The notes under the pieces: generated by a model
What the model saw: the letters and a program-made list of their open reading frames with translations, nothing else
Told to the model about the DNA's origin: nothing
The model's database searches: none
Position numbers and translations under genes: made by a program
Shown: piece after piece, positions 34,591-44,751 of the stretch
How the letters are laid out: each line of letters starts with the position of its first letter
Position numbering within the stretch: the first letter of the stretch is position 1
Source: Mesostigma viride
Lineage: Eukaryota > Streptophyta > Mesostigmatophyceae > Mesostigmatales > Mesostigmataceae
DNA: 64,000 nucleotides
Assembly (NCBI GenBank): GCA_009746045.1
Contig: RPFO01000165.1
Coordinates: 1,155,046 to 1,219,045 of the forward strand
Reading direction: 5' to 3'

Positions 34591-35381
34591 GAGGGGGAGA
34601 TATGTAACAAGCAAAAATGACTTTGTTGTTACATCCTTTGTTTTGTGAATGTTTGGCTTTTATTCGAGGACTTTTGGATCAGTATTGAGAAAGTTATGAG
34701 GTTTCTAAGACGACGGTACTTGGAGCTGATACTTTGTCAGCCAACTGATAGGAACCCTCATTGGTCGTGGCCTGATCCACGTAGGGTTGTAGTTTGTTGG
34801 CTGATACTACTGATAGGAGCCCTCATTGGTCGTGGCCTGATCCACGTGGGGTTGTAGTTTGTTAGTTGGTACTATTGAGTCTTAAATGCTCCTTTGGGAC
34901 TTCAGTGCTCACGACAGATTTGGATCTCATGGAAAGATTCTGCCAGGCTGTGTGTGGTGTTGTTCTGTTTTGTGTGACTAGGATGGATACGAAGATCTTG
35001 CATAGGATTCCATGGTTCTGATTGGTTCTCTTCAGGCTAAGGTTGGAGCAAGCTCGACAAGCACGTCGATATCAAGGACGTGGGGTCGCCATTGTTGCTA
35101 CGTTGGTTTTGATTCACCATGGTATAATAAAGCTTGGCTTTGTTGTCCAATCCATAAGAGCCCCTTGGCTATAGACGACCTTCAGTTCCACAGAGGCCGT
35201 CTATACACGAGCTTGTCTTTGTGTCTACAAGGGGTTGTGATTCCCTAAATCACGTGCTGTGGAATTTCCATCTCAACGTTGCTCGGGTACTTGAAGTTCT
35301 GCGACTCAGGAAGGCAACCCAGGTAAAAGATCTTTCATATTGGACTGTGGATGATGTTGATGATCATTTTTAGTCGTTACA
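34591..35381 (+). repeat. Polypurine tract and Gypsy 3' LTR
   Basis: GAGGGGGAGA (34591-34600) lies directly before the 3' LTR (TGTAAC at 34603 to GTTACA at 35381) and is the expected plus-strand primer. 34189-34590 is noncoding. Confidence 0.9.
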
Positions 35382-35534
35382 GATATCAAATATCTTGCTG
35401 ACCGGCCGATGCTCCACCACAGGTTGGTTGGTTGACGCGTCCATAACCACGTCAGCAGACTTGACCCAACGCCCAAGATCTGGGTCCATGCAGCCTCGAA
35501 GCCACGTTGTGAAGTCCAGCGCTGCATTGACGAG
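35382..35534 (-). pseudogene. Transposase-candidate gene, middle exon, cut by Gypsy
   Basis: The minus strand begins after a good acceptor (pyrimidine-rich tract ending GCTTGCAG) and reads LVNAALDFTTWLRGCMDPD... to VSKIFDI, where the Gypsy element interrupts. Joined across the GATAT duplication, the frame continues into ELFGHHDE at 25909 without any shift. The phase (0) matches the donor at 40866. Confidence 0.7.
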
Positions 35535-35655
35535 CTGCAAGCAACAAGCATAGAACAAACAGTTGCAATAAGAGGCGAGTAAGCAAGGTGATTATTGGTT
35601 AACTATGGCATGCTAAATGACAAAGCCCCCACCTACAAACACGCTCAATATATAT

Positions 35656-36202
35656 TAAAAATATAATTACTTACAGCAGAGTGAAATCACTCAAACCAAA
35701 GCAAACGCCCAGCTATAAACCTATATACAGAGCCATGTCAAAGCTCTATACTACGATAAGACCAATGGAAACGCCTAACGGGAGGAACCTAATAGCCCTG
35801 CTGCACCGCAAAATCAGCCCGCGTACGGCGGAGCATGATGTCAGCCATGGCCCGAGTCAGCGCCACCGACAAGCGCTGACGCCAATATGACGTCCAGGTC
35901 CGCGCCGACCATGGGGCCCGCTGGCCCTCCAGGTCCAGCCGGTCCTCCCGGAGCCGGCAACACTCCTTGAAGAAGGCGGAGGTCAGGGGCCCCATGGCCC
36001 CAAACTCCTCCAGGACAAAGGGCACCACACGATGGTGCCCGACGTCGCCGTAGGCCAGGAGCTTGGCCCGCTCCGCCCAGTCCGCCGTGTAACCTGCCGT
36101 GAGGGAGGCCCCAGCCACGTGGCTAAGAGCCAAGGGCCGCGCCACCGAAACGTCAATAAGCAGATGCCGGCCACCCCCCTCAAAGTCCAGCACCACGATG
36201 TG
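35656..36202 (-). mobile_element. RLE-type LINE fragment A
   Basis: The shortest of three tandem copies. It covers the 3' untranslated region and the last part of the protein (35789-36202), from within the PD-(D/E)xK-like endonuclease region to the stop. It is cut at its 5' side after VVLDFEGGG-coding DNA. It is bounded on both sides by the 14-bp site CGCTCAATATATAT (35642-35655 and 36203-36216). Confidence 0.9.
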
Positions 36203-36216
36203 CGCTCAATATATAT

Positions 36217-38212
36217 TAAAAATATAATTACTTACAGCAGAGTGAAATCACTCAAACCAAAGCAAACGCCCAGCTATAAACCTATATACAGAGCCATGTC
36301 AAAGCTCTATACTACGAAGTACGATAAGACCAATGGAAACGCCTAACGGGAGGAACCTAATAGCCCTGCTGCACCGCAAAATCAGCCCGCGTACGGCGGA
36401 GCATGATGTCCGCCATGGCCCGAGTCAGCGCCACCGACAAGCGCTGACGCCAATATGACGTCCAGGTCCGCGCCGACCATGGGGCCCGCTGGCCCTCCAG
36501 GTCCAGCCGGTCCTCCCGGAGCCGGCAACACTCCTTGAAGAAGGCGGAGGTCAGGGGCCCCATGGCCCCAAACTCCTCCAGGACAAAGGGCACCACACGA
36601 TGGTGCCCGACGTCGCCGTAGGCCAGGAGCTTGGCCCGCTCCGCCCGGTCCGCCGTGTAACCTGCCGTGAGGGAGGCCCCAGCCACGTGGCTAAGAGCCA
36701 AGGGCCGCGCCACCGAAACGTCAATAAGCAGATGCCGGCCACCCCCCTCAAAGTCCAGCACCACGATGTCAGGCCGGTGGTTGGGGGAATAGAAGGCAGC
36801 GCCATCCGCATCCTCGGACCGGATGTTCGCGTGGGGGAAAACCGACCGAATCATGGCGAGCACCACCGTCAGGAGGACAGTGTGCAAATACAAATACCAA
36901 TTCTGATTCTGTTGGCCCCCCATGCAGGCAAGGTAGTGAGTCCCCGTGGGATCCAGCGGCTGCCCACAGCTACCACAAGGCCGCCCGGCCGGAACAAGAG
37001 GCTGCGGGGCAAATAGCTGGTGCCGGAGCGCCACCGAGTAGTGGCTGGGAGCCAAGGCGAATGGGGGGGCCATGGGAAGAGCACGAAGGTACGCCGAGCC
37101 CACACTCCGCAAGGAAAGCGAGAACAGCCACGCACGTCCCTGGGCGTTGAGGTCCGCGAAAAGAGCAATCCAATCAGCCGTGTGCAGAATACCCGCGTAG
37201 GTTTTCTGGTGTTTATCGATGACGCGAGCAGGGAATGCGGCGGGAGATTGAACGGAGGCGACCGAGGGAGTGCCGCGAGGGAGGTGGCGCTGTACCGCCT
37301 GAGCGGCACGGACGGGAGAACAGGCCTGCTGGATCTCAGCATAGGCCTCCTGGATGGCGGTGACGAAGGGCAAAGGGCTGCTGGGGTCCAGGAGGTCAGG
37401 CGCTGCCGTTGCCAAAAGGGGCAGGAGCCGGCAGCTTTCCGCCCACGACTGAGCGACGGAGCCCAAAAAGGCTGCTGGGGCCAGCCGGGCGGCACGAGTC
37501 AGACCGCAGCCACCCATCCGTGCAGGCAGGGAGGCAATGCGAATAGCATGTGGCGGGAGGTCGGGGCCCGGGACCAGCTGCGCCAAGGCCGACTGGATGC
37601 GTTCGTCGTGGCCCTCGGCGGCCAGCCGGACCTGAGACGGAAGAGCGCCCCGGAGCCAGTGAACGACGCGAGGGTGAGCGCAAAACCACAGAAGCAGACC
37701 CTTGGTCTGCGAATCATGAAGGCGCGCAATCAAGGGCAGTACCTCAGTGCGTGCCTCGAGGGCGGCCCGCAGAGCATCGATGACAAACGCGGGGTCGCCA
37801 ACCGGAACGCCGAGGACATCCAACCCATGGAGGCGCTCGTCCCGGCCCAAGAGCTGGGGCGGAAAGCCGGAGCAATCACCTTGGGGCGAGTACACCGCGC
37901 ACTTGGCAAGGGTCAACTGGAGGTTGATGTCGGCCACCGCGGTCTGCAGTGCCAGCAGAGCCGCGGTGGTGTCCGGCACAGGGCCCAGCAGGTAGATATC
38001 ATCCAAGTAGGCCTGAATAGCGACCGCCGGGTGGGCAGCATGGACCGCTTGGAGGCAACCCTGGAGGGGGGCGGCAAAGTACAGGGGTCCCAGGGGGTCC
38101 CCTTGCTGGGTGCCCGACCGCGACAGCAGGCCGCCGCGAGTGCCGTCCTCCATGATGTGAACCAGTTGGCCGGGCTGGCCGTAGCACACGGCTGTCCAAG
38201 CGTACAAGTCCT
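36217..38212 (-). mobile_element. RLE-type LINE fragment B
   Basis: Second copy, 5'-truncated within the RT domain. The open frame (38212 to 36357) covers the RT core (GTQQGDPLGPLYF, AYLDDIYLLG), a C-terminal thumb and linker, a CCHC finger (CGSCGQPLDPTGTHYLAC) and a restriction-like endonuclease signature (RPDIVVLDFEGG...LIDVSV). No frameshift is present. Nearly identical to copy C. Flanked by the 14-bp target at 36203 and 38213. Confidence 0.95.
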
Positions 38213-38226
38213 CGCTCAATATATAT

Positions 38227-40706
38227 TTAAAAAATATAATTACTTACAACAGAGTGAAATCACTCAAACCAAAGCAAACGCCCAGCTATAAACCTATAAT
38301 ATACAGAGCCATGTCAAAGCTCTATACTACGATAAGACCAATGGAAACGCCTAACGGGAGGAACCTAATAGCCCTGCTGCACCGCAAAATCAGCCCGCGT
38401 ACGGCGGAGCATGATGTCAGCCATGGCCCGAGTCAGCGCCACCGACAAGCGCTGACGCCAATATGACGTCCAGGTCCGCGCCGACCATGGGGCCCGCTGG
38501 CCCTCCAGGTCCAGCCGGTCCTCCCGGAGCCGGCAACACTCCTTGAAGAAGGCGGAGGTCAGGGGCCCCATGGCCCCAAACTCCTCCAGGACAAAGGGCA
38601 CCACACGATGGTGCCCGACGTCGCCATAGGCCAGGAGCTTGGCCCGCTCCGCCCGGTCCGCCGTGTAACCTGCCGTGAGGGAGGCCCCAGCCACGTGGCT
38701 AAGAGCCAAGGGCCGCGCCACCGAAACGTCAATAAGCAGATGCCGTCCACCCCCCTCAAAGTCCAGCACCACGATGTCAGGCCGGTGGTTGGGGGAATAG
38801 AAGGCAGCGCCATCCGCATCCTCGGACCGGATGTTCGCGTGGGGGAAGACCGACCGAATCATGGCGAGCACCACCGTCAGGAGGACAGTGTGCAAATACA
38901 AATACCAATTCTGATTCTGTTGGCCCCCCATGCAGGCAAGGTAGTGAGTCCCCGTGGGATCCAGCGGCTGCCCACAGCTACCACAAGGCCGCCCGGCCGG
39001 AACAAGAGGCTGCGGGGCAAATAGCTGGTGCCGGAGCGCCACCGAGTAGTGGCTGGGAGCCAAGGCGAATGGGGGGGCCATGGGAAGAGCACGAAGGTAC
39101 GCCGAGCCCACACTCCGCAAGGAAAGCGAGAACAGCCACGCACGTCCCTGGGCGTTGAGGTCCGCAAAAAGAGCAATCCAATCAGCCGTGTGCAGAATAC
39201 CCGCGTAGGTTTTCTGGTGTTTATCGATGACGCGAGCAGGGAATGCGGCGGGAGATTGAACGGAGGCGACCGAGGGAGTGCCGCGAGGGAGGTGGCGCTG
39301 TACCGCCTGAGCGGCACGGACGGGAGAACAGGCCTGCTGGATCTCAGCATAGGCCTCCTGGATGGCGGTGACGAAGGGCAAAGGGCTGCTGGGGTCCAGG
39401 AGGTCAGGCGCTGCTGTTGCCAAAAGGGGCAGGAGCCGGCAGCTTTCCGCCCACGACTGAGCGACGGAGCCCAAAAATGCTGCTGGGGCCAGCCGGGCGG
39501 CACGAGTCAGACCGCAGCCACCCATCCGTGCAGGCAGGGAGGCAATGCGAATAGCATGTGGCGGGAGGTCGGGGCCCGGGACCAGCTGCGCCAAGGCCGA
39601 CTGGATGCGTTCGTCGTGGCCCTCGGCGGCCAGCCGGACCTGAGCCGGAAGAGCGCCCCGGAGCCAGTGAACGACGCGAGGGTGAGCGCAAAACCACAGA
39701 AGCAGACCCTTGGTCTGCGAATCATGAAGGCGCGCAATCAAGGGCAGTACCTCAGTGCGTGCCTCGAGGGCGGCCCGCAGAGCATCGATGACAAACGCGG
39801 GGTCGCCAACCGGAACGCCGAGGACATCCAACCCATGGAGGCGCTCGTCCCGGCCCAAGAGCTGGGGCGGAAAGCCGGAGCAATCACCTTGGGGCGAGTA
39901 CACCGCGCACTTGGCCAGGGTCAACTGGAGGTTGATGTCGGCCACCGCGGTCTGCAGTGCAAGCAGAGCCGCGGTGGTGTCCGGCACAGGGCCCAGAAGG
40001 TAGATATCATCCAAGTAGGCCTGAATAGCGACCGCCGGGTGGGCAGCATGGACCGCTTGGAGGCAACCCTGGAGGGGGGCGGAAAAGTACAGGGGTCCCA
40101 GGGGGTCCCCTTGCTGGGTGCCCGACCGCGACAGCAGGCCGCCGCGAGTGCCGTCCTCCATGATGTGAACCAGTTGGCCGGGCTGGCCGTAGCACACGGC
40201 TGTCCAAGCGTACAAGTCCTCGAAGGACTCCATGACGGCCGCAAACATGCTGGCGCGGGACAGACTGTTGAACGCGTTGTGGCAGTCGACCTTGACGACA
40301 GCGTGGGTGGGGTGGGCCTCGAGGTAGGCCTGCACCGAATGGATGAGGATATCCGCCCCGCCTGGAGTCGTCACCCCCAGCTGGGCCGCCACCGAGGTCT
40401 CACCCGCTGCGAGGGGCGGGCAGAAAAAGGCACGGAGCTCGGGCGCCTTTTGGCGGCAGATCACTTTGCCCACGAGCTTGCGGAGCACCTCACCGCAGGC
40501 GATCGGGCGCACCTTGCCCTCGGGGGGGGGCAAGACACCCTTGAGCAGAGCGAGGAGGCGAGCGCCCGCTAACCACTCGCGCGCAGCGGGAGGAACGCGA
40601 CCAGCCGCCAGGTCAATGAGGGTGTCAAAGAGAATGTCCTCGCCCCCATGCCCCACCAGGACCTCCAAGTGCTCGTAGCGCCAGCCCGACGGCCCGGTAG
40701 AGGAGG
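38227..40706 (-). mobile_element. RLE-type LINE fragment C
   Basis: The longest copy, starting further upstream in the RT domain (SSTGPSGWRYEHLEVL, then VRPIACGEVLRKLVGK, then VVKVDCHNAFNSLSR). It continues as in copy B to a stop at 38365. The N-terminal part of the element is missing. The RT plus CCHC plus restriction-like endonuclease order marks an RLE-class non-LTR retrotransposon, a class that often inserts site-specifically. Flanked by the 14-bp target at 38213 and 40707. Long antisense frames on the plus strand are codon-bias shadows. Confidence 0.95.
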
Positions 40707-40865
40707 CGCTCAATATATATACAATCATGTACCATATAAATATATATAGAATGTATGGGTATATATTCTCAGAGAATGATAAATCACAGAGGCGAGATTG
40801 GCATGCTACATATGGAAAAGAAGAAGAACGCGGAAGAAATTCATAGTATTTTAAAGAAAACCAAC

Positions 40866-42549
40866 CTTGGCAGATGGCGGCAGTGGGTTTATTGTCGCCA
40901 TGCTCCCGGATGGGCCTTGCTCGTAGAAGTGTGCAAAGGCACGCGTCAGCCCTTGCAACACATCTTGAAATGTCAGCATGAGCACCGGTGCGAGATCTGA
41001 CACGCGGTTCTTCATCCCGGCCGTTGTACCACCGGATAAACCAACCAAATCTCTGATCAGCGTCATTATGGGTGTGCCCCGGGGGCAGGCGGCACACCCT
41101 GATGAGAGAAAAGAGACGGCGGTTAATGAGAACCGCTAGAAAGCCCAATAGCTCGCTATTCATGCTGTCCCCACCCCCGTCCACTTGAAGGACGAGTATC
41201 GTGGCAAGGCCAAACTCGCGGATCTCAGGATTGTGGGACCTTTCCCATGGTCGCTCAACCACCACTTCCAACAATTGGTGTGTGAGCAGCGTCGCAGTGA
41301 CACGCCCTGAATTACCAGAAACCTCAGAATTGGCTACCCAAGGCATAATCACCCAGAAGTACGTCCTCACTTCGTGCAAAATCGAGCAAACCAGCTGGTA
41401 GGGTATATGTAGCTTGCGGCTGCTAAGCCACTCTTTCGAGGCGCTGCCCCTGGTTGGAACCGCCGTCTTCATTTTCGCCAGACCATCGATGACTATGGAA
41501 ACAAAATAGTGCTTGGCGCCCTCAAACCTTCGTTGCAGGTAAGCCATCCGTTCCCCATTAAAGAAGTCGGTGTGATCAGCTAACTTCTCTTTGAAAGCCT
41601 CCCACCGGGCCCGGTCAGTGGTCCGATAAGACAAGATGGCATCCTTTAACTTCCGGCAGCGGGAGCACTCACCCATAATTTTCGTGCGATATTTCTCAAT
41701 CCGGACTCGCATGCTTACTCTCACTGCTTCAAAAATTGTCCTGACAAGCGAAATGCTAACTACAGGTGTTCCGTAGTCCTGCTGCTCTGCAGTGTAGTCC
41801 GAGTATAAAGTCTTCTTGCACGGTTGCTCAATGATGCTGGCGCCATCCCGGGGATCCTTCTCAACTGCTGGGCAGAACCAACGCCGAATCCACAGCTCAC
41901 AAAGCGCCTTGGCCTCCCCAATCTCGGCAGACAATGACCGGGATACCCCAATGCGCCGTCCAGCAGTGCTACCCAAGCCGGACTCCAAATCACGATCGCC
42001 AGGCAAAGGTCGAGGGCGGGTTGTCTCCTTGACAGCCGCGTGCCACATATTGGGGTTGATATACAAAGCACGGCGGAAAGCGGCTTCACACATGCGATGC
42101 CGAAACGGGGTTGCCGACTCTGGCTGATGCCTGTCAGCTGGGTAAGTAACGTAGCCATCCACTGCGAAAAGGAAGCCCTCGTCTTGACTGCGTTTGTGAC
42201 GCAAGCTCCCCGGAATTTCAGTTTCTCGCTGGCCGGCCTGAAAAAGCTGGTTCTTTATAAACTCTTTCCGATCCGCAGGCTTCTTAGACCACATGTCGGT
42301 CCTCATCGCTCTTATCTCCTCGAAATGCACGCTTCGCAAACAATGGCGGCCACACCCACAGTCCCAGTCCCTGCTAAGTGCCGCAGCACAGGACGCATCC
42401 GTGGTGCATTTTGCTAAGACGGCGGCAGCGCTAAGACGGAGCCCTCGTCTCGCCATGACGAGCAACACGACCCCCAGGACAAGCAGCGAGAATAGCATTC
42501 CAAAAACCTGCGCCCCCGCATCGGGCTCCATAATGCCCAGGCCCTTCAT
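40866..42549 (-). pseudogene. DUF7869-type transposase candidate, N-terminal exon
   Basis: From ATG 42549 (MKGLGIMEPD): a hydrophobic stretch at residues about 16-33, a Cys-rich motif (DWDCGCGRHCLRSVHF), a helical middle and a second Cys pair (CSRCRKL). An RNase H-like core follows with VIDGLAKMKTAVP, TILVLQVDGGGDSMNS and CRLPPGHTHNDADQRF. Acidic and HTHxDxDQ motifs in this order recall DUF7869 proteins of algal and oomycete transposons; that is my recollection, not a search. Near 41020-41060 the frame must shift to read NRVSDLAPVLMLTFQDVL...PLPPSAK, ending at the donor. Later exons are at 35534-35382 and 25909-24387. Confidence 0.6.
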
Positions 42550-42570
42550 GGCTTTAGGAACTGCGTAATA

Positions 42571-42738
42571 TTATACGGTCGCTTGCTTTTTTTTTTTTTC
42601 ATCATCTACACCTGTCTCCACGGATACAGGGCCAGTATCCGTGGTCAGGTTCTCTTGCCCCGGTGGTGCAGGGCCGGCATCCATGGTGTCCCTTTCCATT
42701 CCTGGTGCTTCCATCGCTTCCATCGCTGGTGCTTCCAT
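42571..42738 (-). CDS. Short ORF upstream of and in frame with the leftward gene
   Basis: Fifty-five codons from ATG 42738: MEAPAMEAMEAPGME, then DAGPAPPGQEN and DTGPVSV, a lysine run coded by 13 A, and TAA at 42571. It is in the same frame as ATG 42549, so it could be the original N-terminus cut off by one stop, or a short upstream ORF. Its APPGQEN...DTGPVSV part is homologous to the start of the divergent gene at 43243. Confidence 0.45.
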   Translation of the reverse strand: MEAPAMEAMEAPGMERDTMDAGPAPPGQENLTTDTGPVSVETGVDDEKKKKQATV

Positions 42739-42802
42739 CGCTGGTTCAAATTATCATAATTATCCTTTACATGTAAAGACAGGGCATTCTGGAGTAAAAT
42801 TT

Positions 42803-43078
42803 GGTGGTGCAACGGTGCAACGGTGCAACGGTGCAACGGTGCAACGGTGCAACGGTGCAACGGTGCAACGGCCAGTGATTGGCCCGTTCTTGATTTGCTG
42901 ACATGCAGCCTAGTAAAAATTGGCCGCAAATTCGTCCGGTCGTACGTGGGCACAAGACTTGCGGCCAATTTTTACTAGGCGCATATCACAAAATCAGCTA
43001 CGGGCCAATCACTGGCCGTTGCACCGTTGCACCGTTGCACCGTTGCACCGTTGCACCGTTGCACCGTTGCACCGTGCC
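42803..43078. repeat. Central octamer palindrome
   Basis: An array of CAACGGTG (42803-42871) and its inverted counterpart CACCGTTG (43017-43078) flank inverted single-copy parts. ACGGCCAGTGATTGGCCCGT pairs with its complement near 43000, and CCTAGTAAAAATTGGCCGCAA (about 42911-42931) pairs with its complement near 42960-42980. The whole 275 bases could fold into one long hairpin. It lies between the two divergent genes, in the place of a shared promoter. Confidence 0.9.
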
Positions 43079-43242
43079 ACCACCACCGTGCCACCGGTGG
43101 CACGGCGTGCCACCACCCATTTGTACTCCGTGCCATGGTGCCACCACCGACTCAATAATTCGTGCACTTGGATGCATTTCGTGGAAATTTTCAGCCATTC
43201 TGGCCAGGTATTGGCGTAGTTCGGAAATCCGGATAGCTGAGA

Positions 43243-43524
43243 ATGGCTAGCGGCGCGCAGCCGCAGGCGGGTATTGAAAACAATGGCGGGGATGCCGGAC
43301 ATGTGGAGCATGCCAGTGAACAGGACGCAGTAGCACCACCGGGGCAAGAGAACACAATGGATACAGGCCCTGTATCAGTGGGCGCTGTAGGTGATGAAGT
43401 ACAGAAGCAAAGGGCATCAAACGTGTACGTCAGGGGAGCAGTCAATGAACTTCATAGAATGAGTGCCTCCGGTGCTTCGGATGAGGAAACCGAGCAAACA
43501 GCCAAAACGGATGGGAAATCTCAG
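43243..43524 (+). pseudogene. Rightward gene, exon 1
   Basis: Starts at ATG 43243 (MASGAQPQAG) and ends at a phase-0 donor, CAG|GTAAAT. It encodes 94 residues of low complexity, including APPGQEN and DTGPVSV, which match the upstream ORF of the divergent gene. Function unknown. The complete gene model is 43243-43524, 43808-43989 joined to 51483-52065, and 52284-53485. Marked as pseudogene because the second exon is split by a retrotransposon. Confidence 0.6.
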
Positions 43525-43553
43525 GTAAATTTATGACAGGGGAAATCCGGTTG

Positions 43554-43807
43554 TTATTTTACCAAAGGAATATTACAATAAGTGCAGTTCTTGGCGTTTG
43601 GAATCATGACATTGCTTGTGCTATTGCTCTTGAATTGCATTTTACCAAAGGAATATTACAATAAGTGCAGTTCTTGGCGTTTGGAATCATGACATTGCTT
43701 GTGCTATTGCTCTTGAATTGCATTTTACCAAAGGAATATTACTAAGTGCAGTTCTTGGCGTTTGGAATCATGACATTGCTTGTGCTATTGCTCTTGAATT
43801 GCAACAG
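43554..43807 (+). repeat. Tandem 83-bp repeat within intron 1
   Basis: Nearly three copies with period 83 (ACCAAAGG at 43561, 43644 and 43727); the third lacks three bases. The array lies between the donor at 43525 and the acceptor CAACAG at 43807. It repeats the acceptor-side part of the intron. Confidence 0.95.
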
Positions 43808-43989
43808 GCAGCATCGCAGGACCCAGTTGCGCACAAGTGCCTCGTCAAGTATCTGGGATATTTGGGGGTGCTCGTGAAGGGAGCCGGCAGCCTCTCGATT
43901 GCATCCCGGGGTGCTACTGCGGCCAAGCCAGTTGTGCTTCACATGCTCGACGTGGGCAAGGGTTTTCCAACCAACAGCAGGTTCATCAA
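43808..43989 (+). pseudogene. Rightward gene, exon 2, 5' half
   Basis: Phase-0 acceptor, then AASQDPVAHKCLVKYLGYLG... to PTNSRFI. At 43990 the reading enters the Copia-type LTR. The last five bases, ATCAA (43985-43989), are the target duplication. Confidence 0.7.
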
Positions 43990-44368
43990 AGTTATGCAAC
44001 ACAAAGCTTGGAATGCTTGGGCACTGCCAAATGGCGTGTGTGTGCTTGAACGACGAGACACCTTGGCATTAGGATAATGTGGCACATATACTGCTGGCCA
44101 GCCGTCAACGATGGCTGGCCAGACTTTGCGTAAGTTAAACTAACTTACTGATCCTGGACGGACTAACCTATCAGTTACAACCTGATCTAGTCAGTCCTAA
44201 CATGACAACTACAGTCCCGGTACTGAGGTACCGGCTCATCACATACTGAGTACAGCCACGTGTCCATGCCACGACTGTTCTAGTCCAGCACCGTCCCAGT
44301 ACCCAATTGGGCGCCGGCGGTGCTGGCACGTGTCCACTTAGGCTACAGGCGGGAGACTTAGACTAACT
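43990..44368 (-). repeat. 3' LTR of the Copia-type element
   Basis: Direct repeat of 51099-51477, same length. It includes an internal inverted repeat around GCTGGCCAG. The region 44369-44751 is the 3' untranslated part with no gene. Confidence 0.95.
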
Positions 44369-44751
44369 CCCACTTTAAGTTTTCTTTGGGTTTCAACAGA
44401 AACACACATAGCCATCAAATGGACGCAGCCATTCCCAATGCCTTAAAAAACTGTCAGATAACCTACTAGGACCCAAAGGTCACCTCACACATGTACAAGA
44501 GATGCATTAAAAAGGCCCCATGTCTCAAGCATGGTTTCTTAACTGAGTGAGATGGGTGCTCCAGGCCCCAGCATGTCATGGTCATCCAAACAAGTGTCTC
44601 ACAAAATTTTATTCAATAAATAACACATTCATCATGTCCCAACTTTCTAGACCAGTGCTTCTCACTGTCAGAAAACTACCCAGCTGCCACTGCAGCCTTT
44701 CAGCTGCAGTATTAGGCAGGGGGTCATGGGCTAACATGTACAATGTGCCAG

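Larger units (their letters stand above)
25915..35381 (+). mobile_element. Ty3/Gypsy chromovirus-type LTR retrotransposon, 9.5 kb
   Basis: Two LTRs (25915-26694 and 34603-35381), a primer-binding site, gag, protease, RT-RNase H and integrase with a C-terminal chromodomain, an extra ORF, a polypurine tract and a second LTR, in canonical Gypsy order. A 5-bp target duplication GATAT flanks it (25910-25914 and 35382-35386). The LTRs differ at only about four sites in 780, so insertion was recent. It sits within a coding exon of the leftward gene. The LTR sequences carry a long tandem duplication around TTGGTCGTGGCCTGATCCAC. Confidence 0.95.
35535..40865 (-). other. Intron of the leftward gene, swollen by tandem LINEs
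   Basis: Donor AAG|GTTGGT at 40866/40865 and acceptor GCTTGCAG at 35535, both phase 0. Without the LINE array (35642-40706) the intron would be about 270 bases and AT-rich, including a run of ATATAT that served as insertion target. Confidence 0.65.

Noticed and set aside
37020-40572. Long plus-strand frames of 423 and 514 codons (37020-38291, 39028-40572)
   Set aside because: They lie antisense to the RLE LINE reverse transcriptase, repeat between the copies and have no domain; GC-rich codon bias keeps them open.
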